Below, in pieces: positions 1-9,261 of a stretch of 32,159 nt of DNA. The stretch lies in the NCBI GenBank assembly GCA_013306675.1, contig JABLUY010000303.1, positions 1-32,159 on the forward strand, written 5' to 3'. A program made the translations under genes and the position numbers. The notes under the pieces were generated by a model. It was given only the letters and a program-made list of their open reading frames with translations, made no database searches and had not been told where the DNA came from. Position 1 is the stretch's first letter. The number at the start of each line of letters is the position of its first letter. This DNA is from Thraustochytrium sp. TN22. Lineage: Eukaryota > Sar > Bigyra > Thraustochytrida > Thraustochytriidae.

Positions 1-264
1 GCGCGCCGCCGGGTCCGCGGCGGGCGGGCGAGGGCGCGGCGAGCGGCGAGCGGCGTGGTCGCGCGGCGGGCGCGGCTCGTGCGGCGGCGGCGGCGGCGGC
101 GGCGTGCCGCTGCTCGGCCTGCACAGGCCTGCACAGGCTGCAGAGCAGGTGCAGGCGCGCGTGTGCGCGAGCCGCGAGGCGCCCAAGCGACCGAGGCTGC
201 GGCCACTGCCAGCGTGGCACGCGCGGCTCGCGGCGCCCAGGCTGCGAGCCGGAGGTGCTTTCGC

Positions 265-1100
265 TGCATCGTGCCAGCTGGACTCGGAGGGCCACGGCGG
301 CGAGGTGCCAAGCGTGGCCACTTACGACATCGCGTCCGCGCGTTTTGTCTCGTGTCTGGGCCACGGGACCAGACGGTGCGCGTGTGGACGATGCGGTCGC
401 CGTCCAGGGCCGCGGTCTCCACGGCGCCGCCGTGGCCCTCTAGCACGACGAGAAGATCGCCGCTCGCCTCGGGTCTGGTTTCATCATCGTTGTGAGGGAC
501 GCAGAGGCCCAGGACGTGGCCAGCTTGTATATGCGCCTCCTGGAGGGCCACGGCAGCTCCGTGTGGAGTCTGGCGAGCGCATCGTGACGGCGCTCTTGAA
601 CACGCCCGTCCGCGTCTGGGACGTGGAGTCCGGCGCTTCAGGTGCACGTGCTTGGTGGCCCGCCACCTTGACTCGGCGTTGGGCGTCACGATGGACGGTG
701 ACGCGATGGTGGCCAGGGTCGGATGACTTGATCGTGTCCGTGCCGGATGACTCGACCGTGCGCGTGTGGGACGCCTTGGATGAGGCGCAGGTGGAGCCAG
801 GCCACGCCGATGCGATGTGGAGCGTCGCATTGATGAGCTGCACCATGACCTCAAGATCGAGTCGATGAAGCTGCAGCGGCTGGCAAGCACGAACGAATGC
901 GTCCGCTTGTCGGATCGGGTCCTCTTGGTTTACTTTTGCAGCCTTGGCCTCAGTGCCAAGCAGAGTTCGTCCATTTCTTCTTTGGATTTTGCAGCGTGCA
1001 CCGTGGCCACACGTTGGGCGTCTGGACCTTGGCCCTGGACGGCAGCCTCACCGCGTCGGGCTCGTATGACAACACGGTGGCGCTGGGAGAGCAAGTCTAG
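265..1100 (+). pseudogene. Decayed WD40-repeat (beta-propeller) gene
   Basis: Blade-like fragments occur in order on the plus strand but in changing frames: EGHGGEVPSVA then DQTVRVW (about 285-400), RLLEGHGSSVWSLA (about 535-575), NTPVRVWDVESG (about 600-635), DDSTVRVWDALDEAQ followed by GHADAMWSVAL (about 745-832), and HTLGVWTLALDGSLTASGSYDNTV (about 1000-1080). These match the GH...VWSVA...SGS.D.TVRVWD cycle of WD40 blades, which form propeller scaffolds for protein interaction. Frame changes and stops separate nearly every blade, so no single product is possible. Bases 1-264 upstream are GGC/CGG-rich, with no gene I can recognise. Introns could explain one or two breaks but not this many. 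Confidence 0.7.
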
Positions 1101-1144
1101 GTGTGGCCCGGAGGCGAGCCTCGGCAAGGTGGCCGTCGGAGGAG

Positions 1145-1242
1145 GTTGTGCCCTTCGTGGTGGCGCACCGAGGCAGACGAGCCTTGCAAGCTGGCCCTCG
1201 CATGGCGATGCGCGTTGCCTCCTTTTTCTGTGGCGAAACTGG
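1145..1242 (+). repeat. Dispersed repeat DR1, copy 1
   Basis: A roughly 95-bp block running from GTTGTGCCC through GGCGCACCGAGGCA and GAGCCTTGCAAGCTGGCCCT to TTCTGTGGC. Near-identical or related blocks lie at 13970-14054 (plus), 26122-26216 (minus) and, more diverged, 13759-13834 (plus). All sit in non-genic or decayed DNA. The family is not one I can name; no coding capacity or terminal repeats are evident. Confidence 0.8.
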
Positions 1243-1258
1243 AGGCAGTGCGCATCGT

Positions 1259-1406
1259 GCGCATTGCCCTTATTTTCTCTGTCTGGCCATCTCGTGCGCA
1301 TTGCCCTTCTTTTCTCTGTCTGGCCATCTCGTGCGCATTGCCCTTATTTTCTCTGTCTGGCCATCTCGTGCGCATTGCCCTTCTTTTCTCTGTCTGGCCA
1401 TCTCCG
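1259..1406 (+). repeat. 37-bp tandem repeat, four units
   Basis: Four head-to-tail 37-bp units start at 1259, 1296, 1333 and 1370 with the core GCGCATTGCCCTT(A/C)TTTTC and CTGTCTGGCCATCTCGT. Units 1 and 3 carry TTATTTTC while units 2 and 4 carry TTCTTTTC, suggesting duplication of a dimer. The array directly follows DR1 copy 1 and may be part of the same element. A diverged single unit is recognisable on the minus strand near 26425-26465. Confidence 0.9.
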
Positions 1407-1524
1407 GCGCAGGGCGTTTTCGAGAGCAAGGGGGCGTTCAACTTTTCGGACCTCGTCACGCACGAGGCCTGAGAAGGTCTTTGGCTGAGAGAGAACAACT
1501 GATTTTGATGAAAGGGGCAAGAGC

Positions 1525-4500
1525 TTAGGTCTCCGGGCAAATGGCCGCACGGTCGTACGAGTACGTGAAACTGGCAGTGAAGCCAAAGACAGTGGCACAG
1601 CTGGCCTGAACGTTGGTCTGGGGCGGGCATGCGTCTTCGTCGAGGGTGCACTGCTCGAGGCGGACCGGGTAGATGAAGAGCGGCTCGGTGTCGGCAGAGT
1701 ACGGGACGGTGAGCTGAAAGTCGCAGGGCATGTTGTTGGCCGGGACGAAGAAGGCCTCCTGCCAGCCGGAACCATCGTCGTACTGCACGGAGATGCCCGT
1801 GACGCAGGGGTCGGTGTCGGAGCGAGGGCCGTACTCGGAGATGGAGGCGGCGCAGAAGCTCGAGACGGAGAAGCGGTCGCCGGCGGAGCCGTACTTTTCG
1901 ACGAGGGCGTAGTAGGAGTCGTAGTCGCCCTCGGCGACGCTGGAGGTGCAGGCATCGACAAAGTCGGAGACGGACTGGCCGGGGTCGCGTCTGGGCGAGA
2001 GCGCAGTGCAGACAGCCTTGACCCAGTTGCGGCCCTGGCGCTTGGGCTTGTTGGAGGTGATGGCGTCGACGCAGTCCTCGACGGTGGTGTCGATGTTGGC
2101 GGTGGTGCACCAGGCCTCGATGCCCCTGGGGATTTGATCGGGCGTGCAGGCGCCAGCCCAAAAGGCCTTGCAGGCGGCGTGATCCGGCGCGAGGTCGCGA
2201 GTCTGGCAGGCCTCGCCGAAGGCGTTGCTGGTGTAGCTGCCACCGTAGGCCTGGAGGTCAGCGGTGGCGCAGTAGCCGCCCTGGAGGTCGGGGGAGCGGT
2301 CGGTGGTTTCCACGAGCGCCTCGATGTTGAGGCGGTAGCCGCCGACAAAGTCGGAGGTGACGGCCTTGGTGTTGAGGCAGGTGACGCGGAAGAAGATGCC
2401 GGTGTTGGGGTCGGTGACAGCCCAGACGCGCTCATCGTCGCCATAGCCATCCTCGCCGCCGGGCGTGTAGGTGAGGCCGAGGGCCTGGTCGAAGGGCGTG
2501 CCGGAGACGGTGGACCAGCCCGGGTACGAGGCGGAGTCGTCGTAGCAGTCGACGGGGTCGAGCGTGTAGGAGCCGCTGGCCGTGACGAGGTTCATTTGCG
2601 TGAGGATGGAGCGAGAACCGGTGTAGAAGCTGAGGTTGAAGACTGGATCGGCGAGCGTGTAGAAGAAGACCTCGTTGTCGCCGGAGAGGTCGTAGTTGGG
2701 GTTGCAGGGCGAGCCGTAGGCGCCGACGTTGCCGCGGTTGGAGCCGACAAGGTCCGCGATGGTCTGGTTCCAGACGCAGGGGTTGCCCTCGTGGTCAGAG
2801 AGGGCGGTGCAGGTGTCCGGGTCGGCGAAGCAGGTTGCGTCGCGCGAGTCGCAAATGATGAGCTTCTGGCGCGAGGCGTCAAAGGCCTGGCCAAAGGGGT
2901 CGCCCCAGATTTGGCAGTTCTGGCAGCAGGTGCCGTTGGTGTATCCGGAAGCGTCGTTCGGGGTGAAGTCGAGGACCACCTGCAAGCCGTCGTTGTCAGC
3001 GAGGTTGTCGCTGGAGCAGTAGTCCTCGGCAGCTTGGTCGCAAAAGGGCGTGTCGACAATGAGCTCGCGGCATGTCTGCGTGCCTGGCTCGGTGTCTCCA
3101 AAGTCGAATTCGCAGCACTCCGCGCAGAAGCCCCGAAAGTAGGTGGTGGTGTCGGTGCTCGTGCAGGCGACGGGCGGGGGCTGCACGTCGTCCGAAATGC
3201 AGTCCTCGCACCCAGGTTCGAAGAAGCCGCACTGGGCGCGCCGGAAGGTCATGTCAATGTTCATCTCGGCCAAGGGCGAGCACTTTTCGTCCTGGGAGAG
3301 GCAAGAGGCGCCGTAGCCGCAGCGGCGCAGGCGAAAGGCGTAGAGGAAGAGTTCCGGGAAGTCCTCGCCGTTGGCGGCAATGTTGGCGCCATCGCAAGGC
3401 GGCTGGTCCGGGGAAAAGTAGAAGAGGGGCGTCCAGGTGCCCTCGATGTTGACCTCGAGGACCATGCCGGGGGCGCACTCGAGATCGTCCGGGATGGTGG
3501 TGTAGGCGGAGAGGTCCGAGGCGCAGGTGGGCTCGGAGGCGTCCCACTGGTGCGGGATGAGGCTCGTGTAGGTCTGGTTCCAGGCAATGTAGCCGTCCTC
3601 CTCGAGCATGGTGAGGCAGGTGACGACGTCGTCGGCTTGCGCGTTGGAGCCGTACGGGTTGACGGAGTTCATCTGGCAGGCGTAGGTGGCCCAGGCGAGC
3701 GCGTTGGTCTCGTCGTTGCCGGCGCGGATGTCCTCGATGCAGGTGTCCACCATGTCTGCGTAGGTGCCGGCGCCGCTGGAGGCCTGCGTGTTGCTGAGCT
3801 CGGCGGTCTCGCACCAGTACTGCTGCCAGGCCGGGAGCGAGCGCTCGGTGCAGGCCTCGTTGGTGAGCGTCTTGCAGGTCATGACGATGCTGGGCAGCTG
3901 GCGCTCGAGGCACTGGTAGTGCGTGAGGTCGCGCATCTCCACGTTGGTGCCCTGGATGCCCTGGGAGTCGAGCACGCCGGTGAAGCAGAAGCCGTCGCCG
4001 TCCGTGCGGTTCTGCGTATCGGTGAGGTTGAAGACGTCGATGCGCGAGCGCGTGGCGTTGATGGCCTTGGTGCAGACGACGTCGGCGTAGATGCCGAGCG
4101 TGTCGTTGGCGATGTGCCAGTGGATCTCGACGTCGTACGGCGTGGTGACGGACCACGCGGCCGGCACGCCGGAGGCGCCGTTCGGGAGGCCCCAGGCGGC
4201 GCCGGCGCCGGCGGCGCCCACGTCGCGGGGGTCGTAGTCGAAGCAGGTGTCGGAGTTGAGCGAGTACTTGCCGTCGAGGCCGTCGATGCTGAGCATGAAG
4301 TCGGTCTGGACGCCGCGCTCACCGACGAGCGTGGACACGGAAAAGCCGTCCACGTCCATCATGGTGAGCTCCAGCTGGCCGCTGACGCTGTAGTCGGCCT
4401 GGCATGGCGAGCCGTCCTCGAGGTTGCTCGTCCACCACGGGTAGTTGAGGTTGCCCTTGAGCCACTTGCACCGGTTGCCGGCGTGGTCGAACTGCTGGCG

Positions 4501-4971
4501 GCAGATCTCCTGCTCCATCTTGCAGTCGCCCGTGAGGTTGCGGCCGTCGCATTCGATCAGCACGTCGCGCGAGCCGTCAAATGCACGGCACAGCGGGTCG
4601 CCGTAGCACATGCACTTTTGGCAGCACGAGACGTCCACGTCGGGGTACACGATGTCCACGTCAAAGGTCACGACGCTCGACGACGACGGCTCAAACGCGG
4701 CGCACCCGCCGTCGGCTTCATTGCAAGCGGGCTCGTTCACCACCCACACGCTGCAGAGCGGATCCACGTCCGCGAACGCCGACTGCAGCACGTTGCCGCA
4801 GCACTGGCCCGTGCTCACGCTCAGCGTGTCGCACCCGGACGCCGTCGGCCACGTCAGCGCCTCCGCCACCACCGAACACGTGGTCGTGTCCGTGCCAGGG
4901 CCGGTCACGGGCTGCGCGCTTGCGCTCGCAGCCAGCGCCGCCGCGCTCCCGAGCACCGCCGCGAGTTTCAT
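1525..4971 (-). CDS. Secreted Cys-rich twin-GDP repeat protein, paralog 1
   Basis: 1,148 residues. The signal peptide is MKLAAVLGSAAALAASASAQ, with cleavage probably after residue 20. I count 68 cysteines and nine N-glycosylation sequons. Two homologous halves run from about 45 to 590 and 600 to 1148. Half A has CCQKCMCYGDPLCRAFDGS at 116-134 and half B has CCQNCQIWGDPFGQAFDAS at 682-700. Both halves then carry in the same order a GSPC block, a segment ending in TDF or TQM, a (S/T)L-x3-C-x-D block, a V(V/T)C strand, W-x4-C blocks and a PPCD or MPCD loop near the end. C-x-x-C-x3-GDP-x4-FD resembles the opening of vWF type D domains; the rest matches nothing I can name. No transmembrane helix or GPI tail is visible, so it is probably exported and disulfide-rich. 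It is the most diverged of the four paralogs. The start is fixed by the signal peptide. Function unknown; matrix, mucus or adhesive protein is inference. Confidence 0.9.
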   Translation of the reverse strand: MKLAAVLGSAAALAASASAQPVTGPGTDTTTCSVVAEALTWPTASGCDTLSVSTGQCCGNVLQSAFADVDPLCSVWVVNEPACNEADGGCAAFEPSSSSVVTFDVDIVYPDVDVSCCQKCMCYGDPLCRAFDGSRDVLIECDGRNLTGDCKMEQEICRQQFDHAGNRCKWLKGNLNYPWWTSNLEDGSPCQADYSVSGQLELTMMDVDGFSVSTLVGERGVQTDFMLSIDGLDGKYSLNSDTCFDYDPRDVGAAGAGAAWGLPNGASGVPAAWSVTTPYDVEIHWHIANDTLGIYADVVCTKAINATRSRIDVFNLTDTQNRTDGDGFCFTGVLDSQGIQGTNVEMRDLTHYQCLERQLPSIVMTCKTLTNEACTERSLPAWQQYWCETAELSNTQASSGAGTYADMVDTCIEDIRAGNDETNALAWATYACQMNSVNPYGSNAQADDVVTCLTMLEEDGYIAWNQTYTSLIPHQWDASEPTCASDLSAYTTIPDDLECAPGMVLEVNIEGTWTPLFYFSPDQPPCDGANIAANGEDFPELFLYAFRLRRCGYGASCLSQDEKCSPLAEMNIDMTFRRAQCGFFEPGCEDCISDDVQPPPVACTSTDTTTYFRGFCAECCEFDFGDTEPGTQTCRELIVDTPFCDQAAEDYCSSDNLADNDGLQVVLDFTPNDASGYTNGTCCQNCQIWGDPFGQAFDASRQKLIICDSRDATCFADPDTCTALSDHEGNPCVWNQTIADLVGSNRGNVGAYGSPCNPNYDLSGDNEVFFYTLADPVFNLSFYTGSRSILTQMNLVTASGSYTLDPVDCYDDSASYPGWSTVSGTPFDQALGLTYTPGGEDGYGDDERVWAVTDPNTGIFFRVTCLNTKAVTSDFVGGYRLNIEALVETTDRSPDLQGGYCATADLQAYGGSYTSNAFGEACQTRDLAPDHAACKAFWAGACTPDQIPRGIEAWCTTANIDTTVEDCVDAITSNKPKRQGRNWVKAVCTALSPRRDPGQSVSDFVDACTSSVAEGDYDSYYALVEKYGSAGDRFSVSSFCAASISEYGPRSDTDPCVTGISVQYDDGSGWQEAFFVPANNMPCDFQLTVPYSADTEPLFIYPVRLEQCTLDEDACPPQTNVQASCATVFGFTASFTYSYDRAAICPET

Positions 4972-5007
4972 CGAGCTAAGAGAAAGTAAAGTAAGACAGG
5001 CCGAGCC

Positions 5008-5020
5008 GAGCTAGCTAGAA
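5008..5020 (-). promoter_or_regulatory. TCTAGCTAGC motif upstream of paralog 1
   Basis: The minus strand reads TTCTAGCTAGCTC about 39-48 bases before the paralog 1 start codon. Paralog 3 has TCTAGCTAGC at nearly the same distance (18858-18869). It could be a start-site or promoter element, but only two of the four genes share the spacing. Confidence 0.3.
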
Positions 5021-5246
5021 GCCGAGCAAGCCGAGCAAACCTTGGCGCGCCTTGGCGCCTTGATTCCAGGTCTGCTGCCCTGCCCGTCTTGCGCGCCGCC
5101 TTGCGCGTACCCGGCCGTCACGTGGCCGAGCACGGGCCGCGAGGGAGCGGGCCGACCGACGTCTGCGGCCCGTGCAGTGCGACTGCTCAAGATGGAGGTC
5201 CCCGAGCATTCACTGTCCATGTCTGCCATTGCATTGTCTGGCAAGG

Positions 5247-5282
5247 CAAGTCGCCTGCCAAGTCGCCTGCCAAGTCGCCTGC
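5247..5282 (+). repeat. 12-bp tandem repeat, three units
   Basis: AAGTCGCCTGCC is repeated three times exactly, within the region upstream of paralog 1. Confidence 0.9.
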
Positions 5283-5325
5283 CCGCCGCGGCGCCGCGGC
5301 GCGTGCAGAGTCAAGGCAAGGCGAC

Positions 5326-5426
5326 CGAAGGCAAGGCGAGGCGAGACGCGCGAGGCGAGAGGCGAGAGGCGAGAGGCGAGAGGCGAGAGGCGAGAGGCGA
5401 GAGGCGCGAGGCGAGAGGCGAGAGCG
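5326..5426 (+). repeat. 7-bp GAGGCGA microsatellite
   Basis: GAGGCGA is repeated about ten or more times with a few interruptions (GAGACGCGC near 5343, GCGCGAG near 5404). It lies 350-450 bases upstream of the paralog 1 start codon. Copy number is likely to vary between isolates. Confidence 0.9.
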
Positions 5427-5820
5427 ACCGTGTCCAGATGGCTGGCACGGCCTGGCCGACGCGATCGCGATCGCAGCCGGAACTGGCTCGTCCGAAGGGG
5501 GGCGACTCAGGCTGCTTCGGCTGGAAGCGAGAAAGTGCGGGATGGCGGCCGGGAAGGTAGGGAGCCGAGGATGTACACGGCCTGGACTCCGCCGGCCCGG
5601 GCTGCCTCGAGGAGGGAGTCGGCCGCGGCACCGTGACGCACGCGGGCAGGAGGAAAAGGGCGACGGCTGCAAAGCGCGAGTGCAACTTGAAGAGTGGACT
5701 CGGAATGGGTCAAGCCTGACGCAGTGAGTGGCACCTCACTGGCAGAGTCAGCCTGAGCGTTGCTTTCATCTCATACACGGAGAGTTCTTATTAGCTAGCT
5801 ACTAGCTAGCCTAGAGGCAG

Positions 5821-8800
5821 CTAAGCGTCGCCATCGGTGGGGCAACCAAGGCCATTGGCGTCGTAGGAATAGGTAAGGCTCATGGTGTAGCCAAAGGTGC
5901 TGGAGCAGGTGGCAAGAACGTTGGTGTTGGAGGGGCAGCCATCTTCGGAGTCGTCGAGGGTGCACTGCTCGAAGCGCGTGGGGTAAATGAAGAGCGGGCG
6001 CGTGGCGGACGAGTACTCGATGGTGAGCCCGTAGTCGCAGGGCATGTTGTTGGAAGGCACGAAGAAGGCCTCCTGCCAGCCGGAGCCGTCATCGTACTGG
6101 ACGGAAACACCCGAGACGCAGGCGTCGGTGTCGGAGCGCGGGCCGTAGTCAGAAAAGGACGAGGCACAGAAGCTGGACACGGAGCCGCGGTCTCCGGCGG
6201 AGCCGTACTTGAGGACGATGGCGTAGTAGGAGTCGTAGTCGTCGACGTCAACCATGGCGACGCACTCGTCGACAAAGTCGGAGACGGACTGGCCCTCGGC
6301 GCGCTTGGGCGAGAGGGCCGTGCAGACGGCCTTGACCCAGTTGCGGCCCGTGCGGGCGGAGCGGCGGTTGGTGATGCTGCTGACGCACTTGTCGACGGTC
6401 ATGTCGGTGTTGGCGACGGTGCACCAGGCCTCAATGCCCTTGGCAATCTGGTCGGGCGTGCAGGCGCCGGACCAAAAGGCCTTGCAGGCAGCATGGTCCG
6501 CGGCGAGGTCCTGCGTCTGGCAGTCCTCAGCGACGGAGTTGTTGGTGTAGGAGCCGCCGTAGACGCGGAGGTCCGAGGTGGCGCAGTATCCCTCCTGCGA
6601 GGTGCGCTCGATGGCGGTGGGGTCGACAAGGTTCTCAATGTTGAGGCGGTAGCCACCGACAAAGTCAGCGTTGACGGCGCGCGAGTTGACGCAGGTGACG
6701 CGGAAGAAGACGCCGGTGTTGGGCTCGTAGACGGCCCAGGCCCGCTCGTCGTTGCCGTAGCCATCCTCGCCGCCAGCGGTGTAGGAGAGCTCGAGGGCGT
6801 CGCCGACCGGAGCGCCCGAGACGGTGGTCCAGCCGGGGTAGTCCATGGACTCGTCGTAGCAGGAAACCGGGTCAAGCGTGTAGGAGCCGGACGGGGTGAG
6901 GAGGTTCATCTGGGTGAGGATGGAGCGCGAGCCGGTGAGGAAGCTGACGCTGAAGGAGTCGTCCGGGAGCGAGTAAAAGATGACCTCGTTCTCGCCGGAG
7001 GCGGCGTAGTTGGGGTTGCACGGGGAGCCGTAGGCGCCGGTGTTGCCCCGGTTGGAGCCGATGAGGTCGGCGATGGTCTGGTTCCAGACGCAGTTGTTGC
7101 CGCCGTGGTCAATGAGCGAGGTGCAGAGGTCCGCGTCGGCGAAGCAGGACTCGACGCGGGAGTCGCAGACGATGAGCTTCTCGCGCGAGGCGTCAAAGGC
7201 CTGGCCAAAGGGGTCGCCCCAGATCTGGCAGTCCTGGCAGCAGGCGGTATCCATGAAGCCGGACTCGGGGGGCGTGAAGTTGAGAACGAGCTGAAGGTCG
7301 TTGCCGCGCAGGTTGGAGTTGGAGCAGTAGTCGGCAGAGTCGTCGTCGGAGACGTCGCAAAAGGGCGTGTCGACGACGAGCTCGCGGCAGGTCTGGTTCT
7401 CGCGTGCGTCGGGGACGTAGTTGATGAGATCGCAGCACTGCTCGCAGAAGCCGACGAAGTAGGTCTCGGTGCCGGAGTCCGTGCAGACCTGAGGCGGCGG
7501 CGAGGACTGGTCGCGCGTACACTCGGTGCAGTCGCCGACGTTTTCGACACAGGGGGCGCCGGTGAAGGTAATGTCGACGTCAACGGTGGGGAGCGGGCTG
7601 CACTCGGTGCCCTCGACCTGGGCCAGGCACTTGGCCTCGAGACCGCAGCGGCGCATGCGGATCTGGTAGGAGAAGAGCTGCGGCATGTCGCGGCCGTTGG
7701 CGATGATGTCGGCGTCGCTGCAGGGCGGCGACTCGGGCGGGAAGTAGAGCACGGGCGTCCAGGTGCCGTCGACATTGGCCTCGACCATCATGCCGTTGGC
7801 GCACTCGACGTCGTCGGGGATGTCCGTGTAGGCGGAAATGTCGGAGACGCAGTTGGCGTCGGTGGGCACCCACTGGTGCGGGATGATGCCGCGGTAGGTC
7901 TCGTTCCAGGTGATCCAGCCGTTCTCGGCGATGACGTCGAGGCACTGCGCGACGTAGGTCTCCTGCGCGTTGGAGCCGTAGGGCAGCTGCGAGTTCATCT
8001 GGCAGGCGTAGGTGGCCCAGACCTCGGAGTCGCCGGAGCGGATCTCGTCCAGGCAGGTGTCGACCATGTCGGCGTAGGTGCTGCCCGTGGCCTGCGTGTT
8101 GGCGAGCTCGGCCGTCTCGCACCAGTACTGCTGCCAGGCGGGCAGGGTGCGCTCGTAGCAGACCTCGTTGGTGAGCGCCTTGCACGTGGTGATGACGGTG
8201 GGCAGCTGCTGGTTGAGGCACTCGTAGTGGGTGATGTCGCGCAGCTCCACGTTGGAGCCGGCCAGCTGCTCCGAGTTGATGGTGCCCGTGAAGCAGAAGC
8301 CGTGACCGTCGGTGCGGCCCTGGGTGTCGGTGAGGTTTTGCACGTCGATGCGCGAGCGCGAGGCGCCCACGGCCTTGGTGCAGATGACGTCGGCGTAGAT
8401 GCCAAGCGTGTCGTCGCCAACGTGCCAGCGGATCTCGACGTCGTTGGGCGTCGTGACGCTCCACGAGTCGGGGATGCTCGAGGTGGTGTCCGGCAGCGCC
8501 CAGGCGCCGGCCGCCTGCGTCGTGCCGACGTCGCGCGGGTCGTAGTTGAAGCAGTCGTCCGAGTTGAGCGAGAAGGTGCCGCCCACGCTGGGGATCTCCA
8601 GCATGAAGTCGGTCTGCACGCCGCGCTCGCCCACGAGCGTGGACACCTTGAAGTCCTCGACATCGATCATGACGAGCTCCAGCTGGCCGCTGACGTTGTA
8701 GTCGGCCTGGCACGGCGAGCCGTCCTCCAGGTTGCTCGTCCACCACGGGTAGTTGTCGTTGCCCTTGAGCCACTTGCAGCGGTTGCCGGCGTGGTCGTAC

Positions 8801-9261
8801 TGCTCGCGGCAAATCTCCTGCGACATCATGCAGTCGCCCGTGCGGTTGCGGCCGTCGCACTCGATGAGGATGTCGCGCGAGCCGTCAAAGGCGCGGCACA
8901 GCGGGTCGCCGTAGCACATGCACTTTTGGCAGCACGTCTCGTCCACGTCCGGGTAGCTCACGCTCACGTCAAAGACCACCTGGTGCGTGATGTTGGGCTC
9001 GAAGTTGTCGCAGCCATCAAAGTTCGGGTTCGTGCAGTACGCCGCCTCCAGCGCCCACGTGCTGCACACCGGGCCCTCTTGCTCGCTCAGCACGTTGCCG
9101 CAGCACTGCTGCGAGTCCACGCTGAACGACCCGCACCCTGGGATCTGCAGCCACGAGAGCACCTGCGCCGTCACGCCGCACGTGCCGGTCTGCGCCTCCG
9201 CCGCGCCCGGCAGCCCGGCCGCGGCCAGGGCCGCGGCCACGGCCACCACGCTCTTCATCAT
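5821..9261 (-). CDS. Secreted Cys-rich twin-GDP repeat protein, paralog 2
   Basis: 1,146 residues. The signal peptide begins MMKSVVAVAAALAAAGLPGA and probably ends at AEAQ, residue 24. The two-half layout is that of paralog 1: CCQKCMCYGDPLCRAFDGS at 110-128 and CCQDCQIWGDPFGQAFDAS near residue 690. Cysteine spacing is conserved throughout, with NQT, NRT and NLT sequons in matching places. The C-terminus GCPTDGDA is identical to that of paralog 4, its closest relative. The start is set by the signal peptide; the second Met is equally possible. It lies 849 bases from paralog 1 on the same strand, as expected for tandem duplication. No membrane anchor is visible, and the predicted location is extracellular. 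Function unknown beyond the vWD-like motif. Confidence 0.9.
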   Translation of the reverse strand: MMKSVVAVAAALAAAGLPGAAEAQTGTCGVTAQVLSWLQIPGCGSFSVDSQQCCGNVLSEQEGPVCSTWALEAAYCTNPNFDGCDNFEPNITHQVVFDVSVSYPDVDETCCQKCMCYGDPLCRAFDGSRDILIECDGRNRTGDCMMSQEICREQYDHAGNRCKWLKGNDNYPWWTSNLEDGSPCQADYNVSGQLELVMIDVEDFKVSTLVGERGVQTDFMLEIPSVGGTFSLNSDDCFNYDPRDVGTTQAAGAWALPDTTSSIPDSWSVTTPNDVEIRWHVGDDTLGIYADVICTKAVGASRSRIDVQNLTDTQGRTDGHGFCFTGTINSEQLAGSNVELRDITHYECLNQQLPTVITTCKALTNEVCYERTLPAWQQYWCETAELANTQATGSTYADMVDTCLDEIRSGDSEVWATYACQMNSQLPYGSNAQETYVAQCLDVIAENGWITWNETYRGIIPHQWVPTDANCVSDISAYTDIPDDVECANGMMVEANVDGTWTPVLYFPPESPPCSDADIIANGRDMPQLFSYQIRMRRCGLEAKCLAQVEGTECSPLPTVDVDITFTGAPCVENVGDCTECTRDQSSPPPQVCTDSGTETYFVGFCEQCCDLINYVPDARENQTCRELVVDTPFCDVSDDDSADYCSNSNLRGNDLQLVLNFTPPESGFMDTACCQDCQIWGDPFGQAFDASREKLIVCDSRVESCFADADLCTSLIDHGGNNCVWNQTIADLIGSNRGNTGAYGSPCNPNYAASGENEVIFYSLPDDSFSVSFLTGSRSILTQMNLLTPSGSYTLDPVSCYDESMDYPGWTTVSGAPVGDALELSYTAGGEDGYGNDERAWAVYEPNTGVFFRVTCVNSRAVNADFVGGYRLNIENLVDPTAIERTSQEGYCATSDLRVYGGSYTNNSVAEDCQTQDLAADHAACKAFWSGACTPDQIAKGIEAWCTVANTDMTVDKCVSSITNRRSARTGRNWVKAVCTALSPKRAEGQSVSDFVDECVAMVDVDDYDSYYAIVLKYGSAGDRGSVSSFCASSFSDYGPRSDTDACVSGVSVQYDDGSGWQEAFFVPSNNMPCDYGLTIEYSSATRPLFIYPTRFEQCTLDDSEDGCPSNTNVLATCSSTFGYTMSLTYSYDANGLGCPTDGDA

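Larger units (their letters stand above)
4972..5820. other. Spacer between paralogs 1 and 2
   Basis: No gene is supported here. It must hold the promoter of paralog 1 (high-coordinate side of 4971) and the 3' region of paralog 2. It contains the simple repeats listed separately and a cluster of GCTAGC palindromes at 5792-5814, immediately after the paralog 2 stop codon. Open frames crossing 5042-5734 in several phases are by-products of the GAGGCGA repeat and high GC. Confidence 0.6.
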
